A stretch of 64,000 nucleotides of DNA from Frigoribacterium sp. CG_9.8. Its GTDB lineage: Bacteria > Actinomycetota > Actinomycetes > Actinomycetales > Microbacteriaceae. Each line of letters begins with the position of its first letter. Position 1 is the stretch's first letter. Positions 34,853 to 43,528 of this stretch are shown one piece after another. Where the stretch lies: contig NZ_JADOVH010000001.1 in assembly GCF_015751965.1 (NCBI RefSeq), forward strand, positions 558,001 through 622,000, in the 5' to 3' direction. The notes beneath the pieces are model-generated. The model was not told the origin of the DNA and made no database searches. It was given only the letters and a program-made list of their open reading frames with translations. The position numbers were made by a program, and so were the translations under genes.

Positions 34853-36178
34853 TCAGGCGCGGGCAGCTGTCGCGAGCAGTTCGGCGATCGAGTCGAAGTC
34901 GCTGCGCACCAGTCCAGCGGTCACTCGCACGAAGTTTTGTCCGGCGCTCACGGTGAAGGGGGTACCAGCCGCCACCCGGATGCCTGCGGCGGCCAGCTGC
35001 ACGACAGCGGCCCGTTCATCCGCCACCTCGAGCCACGTGTTGATGCCATCGGAGGGTGGCAGCGTCACCCCGTGGGAAGCAAGCGCCTCCGAGAGTCGCC
35101 TCTGCCGGGACCGATAGATGAGCCGGGCGTCATTCACCTCCGAGATCGAGGTTGAGTCGGTGAGCAGGTCATGAAGGATCGTCTGCAACATGCGCGAGGT
35201 CCAGCCAGGGCCGAGAATGCGCCGGGCCACGAGAGCTTCGATGATCTCGGTCGGGCCGCCGATGGCCGCGATGCGCAGGTCGGGACCGTGCGACTTCGAG
35301 AAGCTGCGAATATGCAGCACCTGCCGCGGCAGCCAGGTGCCGAGACTCACATCGCGGGAGACCGCGATCTCGCCGGAGTGATCGTCCTCGATCACAATGG
35401 CGTCGCTCGCGTGCCGACTGAGGCGGATGACGCGGGCAAGCTCTTCAGCGCGAGCCCTCGTCAGCGACCGGCCGGTGGGGTTGTGCGCCCGGGGCTGCAG
35501 CAGGATCGCGGAGGGCCGCAGAGTGAGCGCTTCCTGCAGAAGGTCGGGGCGCATTCCGTCTTCGTCGAGGCCGACGGGCACGCGAACGGCCCCAAAGTGC
35601 TCGAGCAGATCGAACATCGGTGGGAATCCGGGGTCTTCCACCACCACCCGGTCGCCAAACCGGATCACGGTCTCCAGGGCGCGGGACAGTCCATCCAGCG
35701 CACCGTCGACCACCGTGATCGCCTCCACCTCGTAGGGCCAGCTCGATCGCAACACCGTCTCGAGTTCCGAGATGACCGGTTGGTCCAGGTAGCTCGACGT
35801 GCCGGCACGCTCCGCTACCCGTGACAGTGCGGTGCCGAGCGCGGGCAGAAGCTGGGGGTCAGGGGTGCCGCTCGAGAGATCAAGTCGAGTCGCCTCGAGT
35901 TGCCCGGCAAGACCCTGGAAGCGTGGGGGAAGCCACTTGCGCGGGGCGGCCATCACGAAACTCCCGCTGCGTCCGCGCGAGACGATCAGCCCGACCCCGG
36001 AGAGTGCCTGCCAGGCATGGCTAACGGTGGCCGGGCTTACTCCGAGATCGATCGCGAGCTGACGCACGGTCGGAAGACGGTCGCCGGGGGCGAGGTCACC
36101 GGAGGTGATGAGGCGAGCGACAGCCGCCGCAATTCCGTGCGGCGTCGGCACGTCCACGGCACAAGCGATCTGCTTCAC
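34853..36178 (-). CDS. MocR/GntR-family regulator with aminotransferase-like domain
   Basis: 441 residues. The N-terminal winged helix (IAAAVARLITSGDLAPGDRLPTVRQLA and LGVSPATVSHAWQAL) is joined to a fold-type I aminotransferase domain with the PLP region HIRSFSKSHGPDLRIAAIGG, whose Lys is the expected PLP ligand. MocR proteins sense amines or amino acids through PLP. The divergent position next to the pyrimidine/ureide operon suggests it controls that operon, perhaps by sensing beta-alanine or a related amine (inference). GTG start. Confidence 0.88.
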   Translation of the reverse strand: MKQIACAVDVPTPHGIAAAVARLITSGDLAPGDRLPTVRQLAIDLGVSPATVSHAWQALSGVGLIVSRGRSGSFVMAAPRKWLPPRFQGLAGQLEATRLDLSSGTPDPQLLPALGTALSRVAERAGTSSYLDQPVISELETVLRSSWPYEVEAITVVDGALDGLSRALETVIRFGDRVVVEDPGFPPMFDLLEHFGAVRVPVGLDEDGMRPDLLQEALTLRPSAILLQPRAHNPTGRSLTRARAEELARVIRLSRHASDAIVIEDDHSGEIAVSRDVSLGTWLPRQVLHIRSFSKSHGPDLRIAAIGGPTEIIEALVARRILGPGWTSRMLQTILHDLLTDSTSISEVNDARLIYRSRQRRLSEALASHGVTLPPSDGINTWLEVADERAAVVQLAAAGIRVAAGTPFTVSAGQNFVRVTAGLVRSDFDSIAELLATAARA

Positions 36179-36224
36179 GCCGGACCCCCGTTGTCAATGA
36201 TTGATCTTGATCTAAATCAGCCCT

Positions 36225-36271
36225 ATGTTTACGCCAACGTCATAGACAGAAACATAAGTGAAATGTTTACG
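36225..36271. promoter_or_regulatory. Candidate MocR operator: direct and inverted ATGTTTACG boxes
   Basis: ATGTTTACG is present at 36225-36233 and 36263-36271 (38-bp spacing), and AAACAT at 36250-36255 forms an inverted pair with the second box (7-bp spacer). The boxes lie in the AT-rich 143-bp divergent gap. Known MocR operators are often direct repeats with or without an inverted half, so the layout fits. Confidence 0.5.
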
Positions 36272-36321
36272 GCGCACAATAACACAACCTTGAGACACAC
36301 GGCTCGGCGAAAGAGGCCCAA

Positions 36322-37170
36322 TTGACTGTCATACGCGCAGCGATCACCCAAACCACATGGACCGGCGACAAGGAGTCGATGATCGCCAAGCACGAGCAAT
36401 TCGCTCGTGATGCGGCGGCGGATGGCGCCCAGGTGATCTGCTTCCAGGAGCTCTTCTACGGGCCGTACTTCGGCATCACCGAAGACGCCAAGTACTACGC
36501 CTATGCCGAACCCGCGGACGGGCCGATCGTTATGCGTTTCGCCGCTCTTGCCAAGGAACTGAACCTCGTGATGGTGCTGCCCATCTACGAAGAAGACATG
36601 CCGGGCGTCTACTACAACACCGCTGTGGTGGTGGATGCCGATGGCACGATCCTCGGCAAGTACCGCAAGCACCACATCCCTCACCTCGATAAATTCTGGG
36701 AGAAGTTCTACTTCCGACCCGGCAATCTCGGCTACCCCGTCTTTCAGACGGCTGTCGGGCCGATCGGCGTCTACATCTGTTACGACCGCCACTTCCCGGA
36801 GGGATGGCGCGAGCTCGGCTTGAACGGCGCGCAGATCGTCTTCAACCCCAACGCAACCAAGCCGGGTCTGTCCAACCGGCTCTGGGAGATCGAGCAGCCC
36901 GCGGCTGCCGGGGCGAATGGCTACTTCGTCGCAGCTCCCAACCGGGTGGGACGCGAAGACAACGAATACGGGGATCTGGCGGTCACCTTCTATGGCAACA
37001 GTCAGTTCGTCGACCCACAGGGCAACATCATCGGCGGCTACGGCAGTGGTGAGCACGAGGAGATCGTGATCCGAGATCTCGATCTGGACATGATCCGAAA
37101 GGTGCGCGACAACTGGCAGTTCTACCGCGACCGTCGTCCGGAGTCGTACACGAGCATCCCGAAGCCGTAG
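36322..37170 (+). CDS. Beta-ureidopropionase (nitrilase-superfamily N-carbamoyl-beta-alanine amidohydrolase)
   Basis: Hydrolyses N-carbamoyl-beta-alanine to beta-alanine, CO2 and ammonia. The 282 residues carry the nitrilase triad: Glu in VICFQELFYGPYFG, Lys in GKYRKHHIPHL and Cys in VGVYICYDRHFPEGWR. The FRPGNLGYPVF segment and the C-terminal NWQFYRDRRPESY resemble PydC-type enzymes. Start is TTG with AAGAGG upstream. First gene of the locus, followed 10 nt later by dihydropyrimidinase. A related N-carbamoyl amine substrate is possible. Confidence 0.88.
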   Translation: MTVIRAAITQTTWTGDKESMIAKHEQFARDAAADGAQVICFQELFYGPYFGITEDAKYYAYAEPADGPIVMRFAALAKELNLVMVLPIYEEDMPGVYYNTAVVVDADGTILGKYRKHHIPHLDKFWEKFYFRPGNLGYPVFQTAVGPIGVYICYDRHFPEGWRELGLNGAQIVFNPNATKPGLSNRLWEIEQPAAAGANGYFVAAPNRVGREDNEYGDLAVTFYGNSQFVDPQGNIIGGYGSGEHEEIVIRDLDLDMIRKVRDNWQFYRDRRPESYTSIPKP

Positions 37171-37180
37171 GGGCGATCAC

Positions 37181-38620
37181 GTGAAGACACTCATCACCAA
37201 CGGACTCGTCGTCAATTCCACCGGCACTGCCCTCGCCGACGTGCTCATCGACGGCGAGACGATCGCGGCGGTGCTGGCACCCGGATCCCAGCTGCTCGGA
37301 TTCGATGTCGCCGCCAATGTCGACGCGGTGATCGACGCACGCGGCAAGTATGTGATCCCCGGCGGCATCGATGCGCACACCCACATGGAGATGCCGTTCG
37401 GCGGCACAAGTGCGAGCGACACCTTCGAGACCGGAACACGGGCTGCGGCCTGGGGTGGCACGACATCCATCGTGGATTTCGTGGTGCAGTACGCCGGCGA
37501 GAACGTGATCGACCAGTACACCCTCTGGCAGGCCAAGGCGGCCGGGCAGTGCGCAATCGACTATGGATTCCACCAGATCCTCAGCGATGTGCAGGATTCA
37601 TCGCTGGTCGCGATGGATGAACTGCTGAAGGAGGGCGTCTCGAGCTTCAAGCTCTTCATGGCCTACAAAGGTGTGTTCCTCTCCGATGACGGGCAGATCA
37701 CCAAGGCCATGCAGAAGGCCGCGTCCAACGGCTCGATGATCATGATGCACGCCGAGAACGGCAGTGTCATCGACCTGCTCGTGCAGCAGGCCATCGCCGC
37801 AGGCAACACCTCGCCCTACTTCCACGGCACAACCCGGCCCTGGCAGGCCGAGGAGGAGGCAACGCACCGTGCGATCATGCTTGCCAATCTCACGGGCGCA
37901 CCGCTCTACGTCGTGCATGTGAGCGCGAAACAGGCCGTTGCGCAGATTGCCACCGCCCGCGATGCCGGGCAGAACGTCTTCGGCGAGACCTGCCCGCAAT
38001 ACCTGTATCTCTCGCTTGAGGAGCAACTCGCCGCCTCGAGCACGGAGTGGGGAACTTTCGAGGGCGCCAAGTGGGTGTGTTCGACCCCCTTGCGATCGCG
38101 CGAGGAAGGCCACCAGCACCACATGTGGCAGAGCCTGCGCACCAACGATATTCAGATGGTGTCCACCGACCACTGCCCGTTCTGCATGAAGGGCCAGAAG
38201 GATATGGGCCTCAACGACTTCTCCAAGATTCCGAACGGTATCGGGTCGGTGGAACACCGCATGGACCTGCTCTTTCAGGGTGTAGTCGACAAACAGATCT
38301 CGCTCGAGCGCTGGGTCGAGGTGACCTCCACCACGCCAGCCCGCATGTTCGGCATGTACGGCAAGAAGGGCGTGATCCAGCCTGGGGCGGACGGAGATGT
38401 CGTGATCTACGATCCGAACGGCCACACCTCGATTGGGTTTGGCGAGGGCCGATCGCACCACATGAACATGGACTACAGCGCCTGGGAGGGCTTCGAGATC
38501 GACGGCCATGTGGATACGGTGATCTCCCGCGGCAAGGTGATCGTCGACGACGACCGGTACCTCGGCACGAAGGGCGACGGCCAGTACGTGCCGCGCGGCC
38601 TCTCCCAGTATCTGATCTGA
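37181..38620 (+). CDS. Dihydropyrimidinase / D-hydantoinase
   Basis: Opens dihydropyrimidine or hydantoin rings to N-carbamoyl amino acids. The 479 residues show the amidohydrolase metal site: GGIDAHTHMEMPFG near residue 65, the carboxylated Lys in FKLFMAYKG near 158, YVVHVSAKQ, and STDHCPF, plus CSTPLRSREE. GTG start. The upstream beta-ureidopropionase acts on its product, so the two form consecutive pathway steps. Confidence 0.93.
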   Translation: MKTLITNGLVVNSTGTALADVLIDGETIAAVLAPGSQLLGFDVAANVDAVIDARGKYVIPGGIDAHTHMEMPFGGTSASDTFETGTRAAAWGGTTSIVDFVVQYAGENVIDQYTLWQAKAAGQCAIDYGFHQILSDVQDSSLVAMDELLKEGVSSFKLFMAYKGVFLSDDGQITKAMQKAASNGSMIMMHAENGSVIDLLVQQAIAAGNTSPYFHGTTRPWQAEEEATHRAIMLANLTGAPLYVVHVSAKQAVAQIATARDAGQNVFGETCPQYLYLSLEEQLAASSTEWGTFEGAKWVCSTPLRSREEGHQHHMWQSLRTNDIQMVSTDHCPFCMKGQKDMGLNDFSKIPNGIGSVEHRMDLLFQGVVDKQISLERWVEVTSTTPARMFGMYGKKGVIQPGADGDVVIYDPNGHTSIGFGEGRSHHMNMDYSAWEGFEIDGHVDTVISRGKVIVDDDRYLGTKGDGQYVPRGLSQYLI

Positions 38621-38661
38621 TGAGCGCACCCCATATTCAGTCGCACCACGAGAGGTAGCCG

Positions 38662-39678
38662 ATGCAATTCGGAGCAGTTCTGCAAACCAACCCACCAGCC
38701 TCGCGCACGGTGTACCTCGCCAAGCTCGCCGAGCAGCACGGCTTCGACTACGCCTGGACCTTCGACTCACACCTGCTCTGGCAGGAGCCCTATGTGATCT
38801 ACAGCCAGATCCTGAGTGAGACGAACCGAATCAAGGTCGGTCCGATGGTCACCAACCCGGCCACGCGCGACTGGACTGTCACGGCATCCATCTACGCGAC
38901 GCTCAACGAGATGTACGGCAATCGCACCATCTGCGGCATCGGGCGTGGGGATTCTGCCGTTCGGGTGACGAACGGTGCTCCGACGACACTCAAGACGCTG
39001 CGCGAATCAATCCATGTGATCCGCGAGCTCGCAAACTCCCGCTCGGTGGAGTACAACGGGGCCCAGCTGCAGTTTCCGTGGAGCGTCGGCAGCGAACTCG
39101 AGGTCTGGGTTGCGGCATACGGTCCGCTCGCCCTCAAGCTCACCGGTGAGGTCGGCGATGGCTTCATCCTGCAGATGGCGGACCTGGATGTCGCGGAGTG
39201 GATGATCGCGACCGTGCGTTCCGCCGCCGAGAAAGTGGGCCGCGACCCCCTGTCGATCAAATTCTGCGTGGCCGCGCCAATGTACATCGGAGATGACTGG
39301 GAACACATGCGCAACCAGTGCCGCTGGTTTGGCGGCATGGTCGGTAACCATGTGGCCGATATCGTCGCCAAGTACGGGGCGGATAGCGCGGTTCCGAAAG
39401 CACTCACGGACTACATCGCCGGCCGCGAGGGCTACGACTACAACGATCACGGTCGCGCGGGCAACTCCCACACGGATTTTGTGCCCGACGAGATCGTCGA
39501 CCGGTTCTGCCTGCTCGGCAGCGCCGAGGCGCACATCGAGAAGTTGAAGGCGCTCAAGGAGCTCGGTGTCGACCAGTTTGCCGGGTACCTGCAGCACGAC
39601 AATAAAGAAGAGACCCTCCGGGTGTACGGCGAGACCGTGATCCCGACCATGCGTGACCACATCACGGCCAAAGCATGA
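38662..39678 (+). CDS. LLM-class flavin/F420-dependent oxidoreductase of the pyrimidine locus
   Basis: 338 residues of the luciferase-like superfamily, resembling the TIGR03842 group related to methylene-tetrahydromethanopterin reductase: QFGAVLQTNPPASRTVYLAKLAEQHGFDYAWTFDSH is split over the first strands, then GPMVTNPATRDWTVTASIYATLNEMYG and ICGIGRGDSAVR. It is embedded between dihydropyrimidinase and the importer, overlapping the next permease start by 4 nt. No dihydropyrimidine dehydrogenase gene is present, so it is the best local candidate for a pyrimidine redox step. Cofactor (F420 or FMN) is not proven. Confidence 0.85.
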   Translation: MQFGAVLQTNPPASRTVYLAKLAEQHGFDYAWTFDSHLLWQEPYVIYSQILSETNRIKVGPMVTNPATRDWTVTASIYATLNEMYGNRTICGIGRGDSAVRVTNGAPTTLKTLRESIHVIRELANSRSVEYNGAQLQFPWSVGSELEVWVAAYGPLALKLTGEVGDGFILQMADLDVAEWMIATVRSAAEKVGRDPLSIKFCVAAPMYIGDDWEHMRNQCRWFGGMVGNHVADIVAKYGADSAVPKALTDYIAGREGYDYNDHGRAGNSHTDFVPDEIVDRFCLLGSAEAHIEKLKALKELGVDQFAGYLQHDNKEETLRVYGETVIPTMRDHITAKA

Positions 39679-40544
39679 CTCGATTTCGCGGCATCCTGCT
39701 CGGCACTCTCGGTATCGTGCTGCTCGGCGTGCTGTGGGAGGGGTACAAGGCGATCGGCCCGTCGAATGGCGTGGTGCTGAACGGGCTCACCGTGCTGCCG
39801 CGGACGAACGACCTCGCCATGCCGCACCTGGCGACCATGTTCACTCGCCTGTTCGAGCCGGTCACCTCGGCCGCTGGGTCTCCCGCGCTCTGGAGCGCGG
39901 TAACACAGGCGGCCGGATTCAGCCTCAGCGTCGCCGCGGTGGGCTGGCTGATCGGCGTGGTGGTCGGGATGCTGCTCGCGGTTCTTATGCAGCGCTTCCG
40001 TACCGCCGAATCCGCACTGCTGCCCTGGGTGGTGCTGAGCCAGACCGTGCCTCTCATCGCACTCGCACCGCTCGTTGCGGGCATCGGTTCCCAGGTGCGC
40101 TTCGGAGAGGCCCGCTGGCAGGACTGGATGTCTGTGGCCCTGATCGCGTCATATCTTGCCTTTTTCCCGGTGTCGGTCGGTGCCCTTCGCGGACTGGAGT
40201 CCCCCGACCGAGAGCACGTGGAACTCATGCGCACCTATGCGGTCGGCTGGTGGAAGACACTGCTCACCCTGAGGCTGCCGGCGAGCATCCCGTATCTGCT
40301 TCCGGCCCTGCGGCTGGCCGCAGCCAACGCGGTGATCGGCACGGTGGTCGCCGAGGTGTCGATCGGGCTCCGCGGCGGTGTCGGTCGAATGATGATCGAG
40401 TACGCCTCCGCTGCCAGTGGTGATCCAGGCAAACCCTGGGCGCCGATCTTCGGTGCCGTGGTGATCGGCTTGCTCGCCGCCGCACTCGTCGCCGCCATCG
40501 GGCTGGCCTTGAGAAAGTACCGTCGGGGAGAGGTACCAGCATGA
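39675..40544 (+). CDS. ABC transporter permease (pyrimidine-type importer), first
   Basis: 289-residue BPD-type inner-membrane permease. Seven or so hydrophobic segments; the cytoplasmic EAA loop is in LMRTYAVGWWKTLLTLRLPASIPYLLPALR. Related to permeases of NMT1/THI5-type importers for pyrimidine-like or sulfonate substrates. ATG overlaps the oxidoreductase stop (ATGA), and its own stop overlaps the ATPase start. Confidence 0.9.
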   Translation: MTRFRGILLGTLGIVLLGVLWEGYKAIGPSNGVVLNGLTVLPRTNDLAMPHLATMFTRLFEPVTSAAGSPALWSAVTQAAGFSLSVAAVGWLIGVVVGMLLAVLMQRFRTAESALLPWVVLSQTVPLIALAPLVAGIGSQVRFGEARWQDWMSVALIASYLAFFPVSVGALRGLESPDREHVELMRTYAVGWWKTLLTLRLPASIPYLLPALRLAAANAVIGTVVAEVSIGLRGGVGRMMIEYASAASGDPGKPWAPIFGAVVIGLLAAALVAAIGLALRKYRRGEVPA

Positions 40545-41425
40545 GTAACGCGGTCACCGTCAGTGCGGCATCCAAGATCTTCCCGCTCGCTCGCGGTAAA
40601 CGGGTGGTCGCCCTCGAGGCGATCGACCTCACGGTGGCACCCGGGGAGTTCGTCTCCCTCATCGGTCCGAGCGGATGTGGCAAGTCGACACTGCTGCGTC
40701 TCATCGCCGATCTCGACCAGCCGACCGCCGGACGCATCGAGGTCTTCGGCAAGTCGGCGAAGCAAGCCCGTATCGACCAGGACTATGGCATCGCCTTCCA
40801 GCAGGCCGGGCTGCTGCCGTGGCGCACGGTCACGGGCAACATCGAGCTTCCGCTCGAGTTGCATGGGATTGGTAAGAGGGCCCGGCGCGCCAGGGCAGCT
40901 GAATTGCTCGCACTGGTCGGGCTCTCCGATTTCGCCGACCGTTATCCAGACCAGCTCTCCGGCGGAATGCAGCAGCGCGTTGCCATCGCTCGCTCACTTG
41001 CCGAGTCTCCGGAACTCCTCCTCATGGACGAGCCCTTCGGCGCGCTCGACGAGATGACGCGGGAACGGATGCAGAACGAGCTGGTGCGCCTCTGTGCTGA
41101 AACCGGAGCGGCGGTCGTATTCGTGACCCACTCGATTCCGGAGGCGGTGTTCCTCTCCGATCGCGTGGTGGTGATGTCCCCTCGCCCGGGACGCATCCTC
41201 GAAATCGTGCCGGTCGGGCTCGGAAGCGCGGGCAACCGTGATGACGGGCTGCGCGAGGCATCCGGATTCTTCGCGGCGGTGAAGGCAGTGCGCGAGGCGC
41301 TGCACGGTGTGCCTGCTGAGGAAGTTCGAGCCGACTCCGCCGCCGGGGTGCCAAGTGGCGCGCCTGGAGCGGAAGTGCTGTACGCCTCTGAAGCCCCCGC
41401 GCCTCGCGGGCTGGAGACACGATGA
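40541..41425 (+). CDS. ABC transporter ATP-binding protein (pyrimidine-type importer)
   Basis: 294 residues with Walker A GPSGCGKSTLL, Q-loop FQQAGLLPWRTV, signature LSGGMQQRVAIARSLA, Walker B LLLMDEPFGALDEMTRE and the switch His in VFVTHSIPEAVFL. Closest to the nitrate/sulfonate/taurine (SsuB/TauB, NMT1-type) group. A C-terminal Ala/Pro-rich tail of about 30 residues (SGAPGAEVLYASEAPAPRG) is not part of the fold. Overlaps both flanking permease genes by 4 nt. Confidence 0.93.
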   Translation: MSNAVTVSAASKIFPLARGKRVVALEAIDLTVAPGEFVSLIGPSGCGKSTLLRLIADLDQPTAGRIEVFGKSAKQARIDQDYGIAFQQAGLLPWRTVTGNIELPLELHGIGKRARRARAAELLALVGLSDFADRYPDQLSGGMQQRVAIARSLAESPELLLMDEPFGALDEMTRERMQNELVRLCAETGAAVVFVTHSIPEAVFLSDRVVVMSPRPGRILEIVPVGLGSAGNRDDGLREASGFFAAVKAVREALHGVPAEEVRADSAAGVPSGAPGAEVLYASEAPAPRGLETR

Positions 41426-42192
41426 GGGCCGCGGGAGCAGGGCGGGTGCGGATGATCCTGGCCCCGGTCATCCTCGGCGTCGTCGTGCTCGTGCTGTGGC
41501 AACTCGCTGTCGTCGGCTTCGCGATCAAGCCATACGTGCTGCCGAGCCCCACAGCGATCGGTGACCAGTTCACGCGGGCGTTCGGCTCGATCTGGTCGGG
41601 AACGAGGGTCACCGGCTTCAACGCTCTCATCGGGCTGCTGCTCGGCGCCGTGTTCGGCATCCTGTTCGCCATCGTGTCTGCCCTCGTGCGGGTGTTCGAC
41701 GAGGCCACGCTTCCGGTGGTCACCGCACTCGCGGTCGTGCCGATCGTGGCTCTCGCGCCGGTGCTGTACACGATGTTCGGAGCCGGGGCAGAGACCGGTC
41801 GCCAGCTGATTGCGGCCCTCGCGGTGTTCATCCCCGTCTATGTCAACACCCTGCGGGGGCTTCGCCAGGTGCGACCGGTGCATCGGGACCTGATGAGGGC
41901 GTATGCCGTGAGTTCCTGGCAGGCGACCCGCACCGTAACTCTGCCTGGCGCGCTACCGTTCCTCTTCACCGGGCTGCGGATCGCGTCATCCCTCGCGGTG
42001 ATCTCTGCGCTCATCGCGGAGTATTTCGGTGGCCCGGTTGCCGGCCTCGGCAAGTCGATCACCTCCGCCGCCGCCTACAGCAACTACGCCCTCGCCTACG
42101 CCTTTGTGCTCGGCTCAATCGTGCTTGGACTCGTCTTTTACCTGCTCACCCTCGCCCTGGAGAAGATTGCGACGCGGCACTCTCCCGCCTGA
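41422..42192 (+). CDS. ABC transporter permease (pyrimidine-type importer), second
   Basis: 256 residues with about six membrane helices and the EAA-type loop DLMRAYAVSSWQATRTVTLPGALPFLFTGLRIASSLA. Pairs with the first permease to form the channel. The order permease-ATPase-permease-binding protein, joined by ATGA overlaps, implies one heteromeric importer. Confidence 0.9.
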   Translation: MRAAGAGRVRMILAPVILGVVVLVLWQLAVVGFAIKPYVLPSPTAIGDQFTRAFGSIWSGTRVTGFNALIGLLLGAVFGILFAIVSALVRVFDEATLPVVTALAVVPIVALAPVLYTMFGAGAETGRQLIAALAVFIPVYVNTLRGLRQVRPVHRDLMRAYAVSSWQATRTVTLPGALPFLFTGLRIASSLAVISALIAEYFGGPVAGLGKSITSAAAYSNYALAYAFVLGSIVLGLVFYLLTLALEKIATRHSPA

Positions 42193-42252
42193 CGTCCGGC
42201 GGTCCCTGCGGACCGACGGCGAACCACCGCCCCATCGAACCACTGAACCACT

Positions 42253-42312
42253 GAGTCACATTTCATCGAGTCATATCCCATCGAGTCATATCTCATCGAG
42301 TCACATCTCACG
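42253..42312 (+). repeat. Four 15-bp repeats directly before the binding-protein ribosome site
   Basis: Four contiguous units of the form GAGTCAYATCTCATC (42253, 42268, 42283, 42298) fill the leader and end exactly where the GGAGG Shine-Dalgarno (42312-42316) begins. Differences between units are mostly C/T. Unusual for a minisatellite to abut the ribosome binding site; it may tune translation or be an mRNA processing signal that boosts the binding-protein level. Confidence 0.85.
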
Positions 42313-42321
42313 GAGGAAACA

Positions 42322-43467
42322 ATGAAACACAGCAGAAGAATTGTTCTCGGTATCGTCTCAATCGCTGCGGCGAGCGCGCTCGCTCTCAGCGGTTGTAGCA
42401 GCACCCCGAAGGCGGCAACCAGCGCCGGAGCCCTCACCCCGGTAACCCTGCAGTTGCAGTGGCTGGCGCAGGCGCAGTTCGCCGGCTACTACGCTGCCGT
42501 CGCCCAGGGGTACTACAAAGCCGAGGGCCTCGATGTGACGATCAAAGAGGCTGGGGCCGACACGGTGCCGATTAAGTCGGTCGCTGCTGGGGAGGCCGAC
42601 TACGCGATCTCCTGGGTACCGAAGGTGCTCGGATCCATTGAGCAGGGCGTCAACGTCACCGATGTCGCGCAGATCTTCGAGCGAAGCGGCACCACGCAAA
42701 TCTCATTCAAAAACAAGGGGATCGTCAAGCCTGCCGATCTCAAGGGCAAGAAGGTGGGCAGCTGGGGCTATGGCAACGAGTGGGAACTCTTTGCTGGAAT
42801 GCAGGGTGCCGGAATCAACACCACCTCCGGTATCAGTCTCGTGCAGCAGGCCTTCGACATGAAGGGCTTCCTCGCCGGTGACATCGACGCTGCGCAGGCC
42901 ATGACCTATAACGAGTATGCCCAGGTGCTCGAGACGGTAAATCCGGCCACCGGCACGCTCTACACGGCCGGTGACCTGAACGTGATCAACTGGAACGACG
43001 ACGGAACTGCCATGCTGCAGGACGCGATCTGGGCGGATGCGGGAAAGCTCGCGAGCGACTCGGGGTACCAGTCACAGACCGTCAAGTTCATCAAGGCATC
43101 GATCAAAGGCTGGATCTACGTGCGTGATAACGCCGCGAAGTCGGCGGACATCGTGACGGCGGCGGGATCAACTCTCGGCACCAGCCACCAGCTCTGGATG
43201 ACCAACGAGGTGAACAAGTTGATCTGGCCGTCGACCAGCGGTGGTATCGGAATGATCAACACCTCCACCTGGGCCAATACGGTGAAGATCGCAATGAGCA
43301 CCAAAAATGACACCGGTTCCACGATCATCACCGCGACACCCCCGAAGACTGCCTACTCCAACACCTATGTGAAGAAGGCGCTTGCCGAACTCGCAACCGA
43401 GGGTGTCGACATCACCGGAAGCAGCTTCACCCCGCTTACCGTCACTCTCAAGGAGGGTGGCAAGTAG
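42322..43467 (+). CDS. ABC transporter substrate-binding lipoprotein, NMT1/THI5-like
   Basis: 381-residue periplasmic-type binding protein. Lipobox LALSGC after a basic/hydrophobic signal. The NMT1/THI5-like core starts with VTLQLQWLAQAQFAGYYAAVAQGYYKAEGL split across the first strand and helix, then VGSWGYGNEWE and AAQAMTYNEYAQ. Such proteins bind pyrimidine or pyrimidine-like rings (for example thiamine precursors), which fits a locus degrading pyrimidines. GGAGG lies 5 nt before the ATG. Confidence 0.92.
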   Translation: MKHSRRIVLGIVSIAAASALALSGCSSTPKAATSAGALTPVTLQLQWLAQAQFAGYYAAVAQGYYKAEGLDVTIKEAGADTVPIKSVAAGEADYAISWVPKVLGSIEQGVNVTDVAQIFERSGTTQISFKNKGIVKPADLKGKKVGSWGYGNEWELFAGMQGAGINTTSGISLVQQAFDMKGFLAGDIDAAQAMTYNEYAQVLETVNPATGTLYTAGDLNVINWNDDGTAMLQDAIWADAGKLASDSGYQSQTVKFIKASIKGWIYVRDNAAKSADIVTAAGSTLGTSHQLWMTNEVNKLIWPSTSGGIGMINTSTWANTVKIAMSTKNDTGSTIITATPPKTAYSNTYVKKALAELATEGVDITGSSFTPLTVTLKEGGK

Positions 43468-43528
43468 AATTTATCCACCCGGTGCGGGGGCGTTGTGCGT
43501 CCCCCGCACCACTGAGCGAAGGCATCCC

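Noticed and set aside
42253-42312. CRISPR array
   Set aside because: Units are 15 bp, directly adjacent, with no spacers and no cas genes in the window; a minisatellite explains it.
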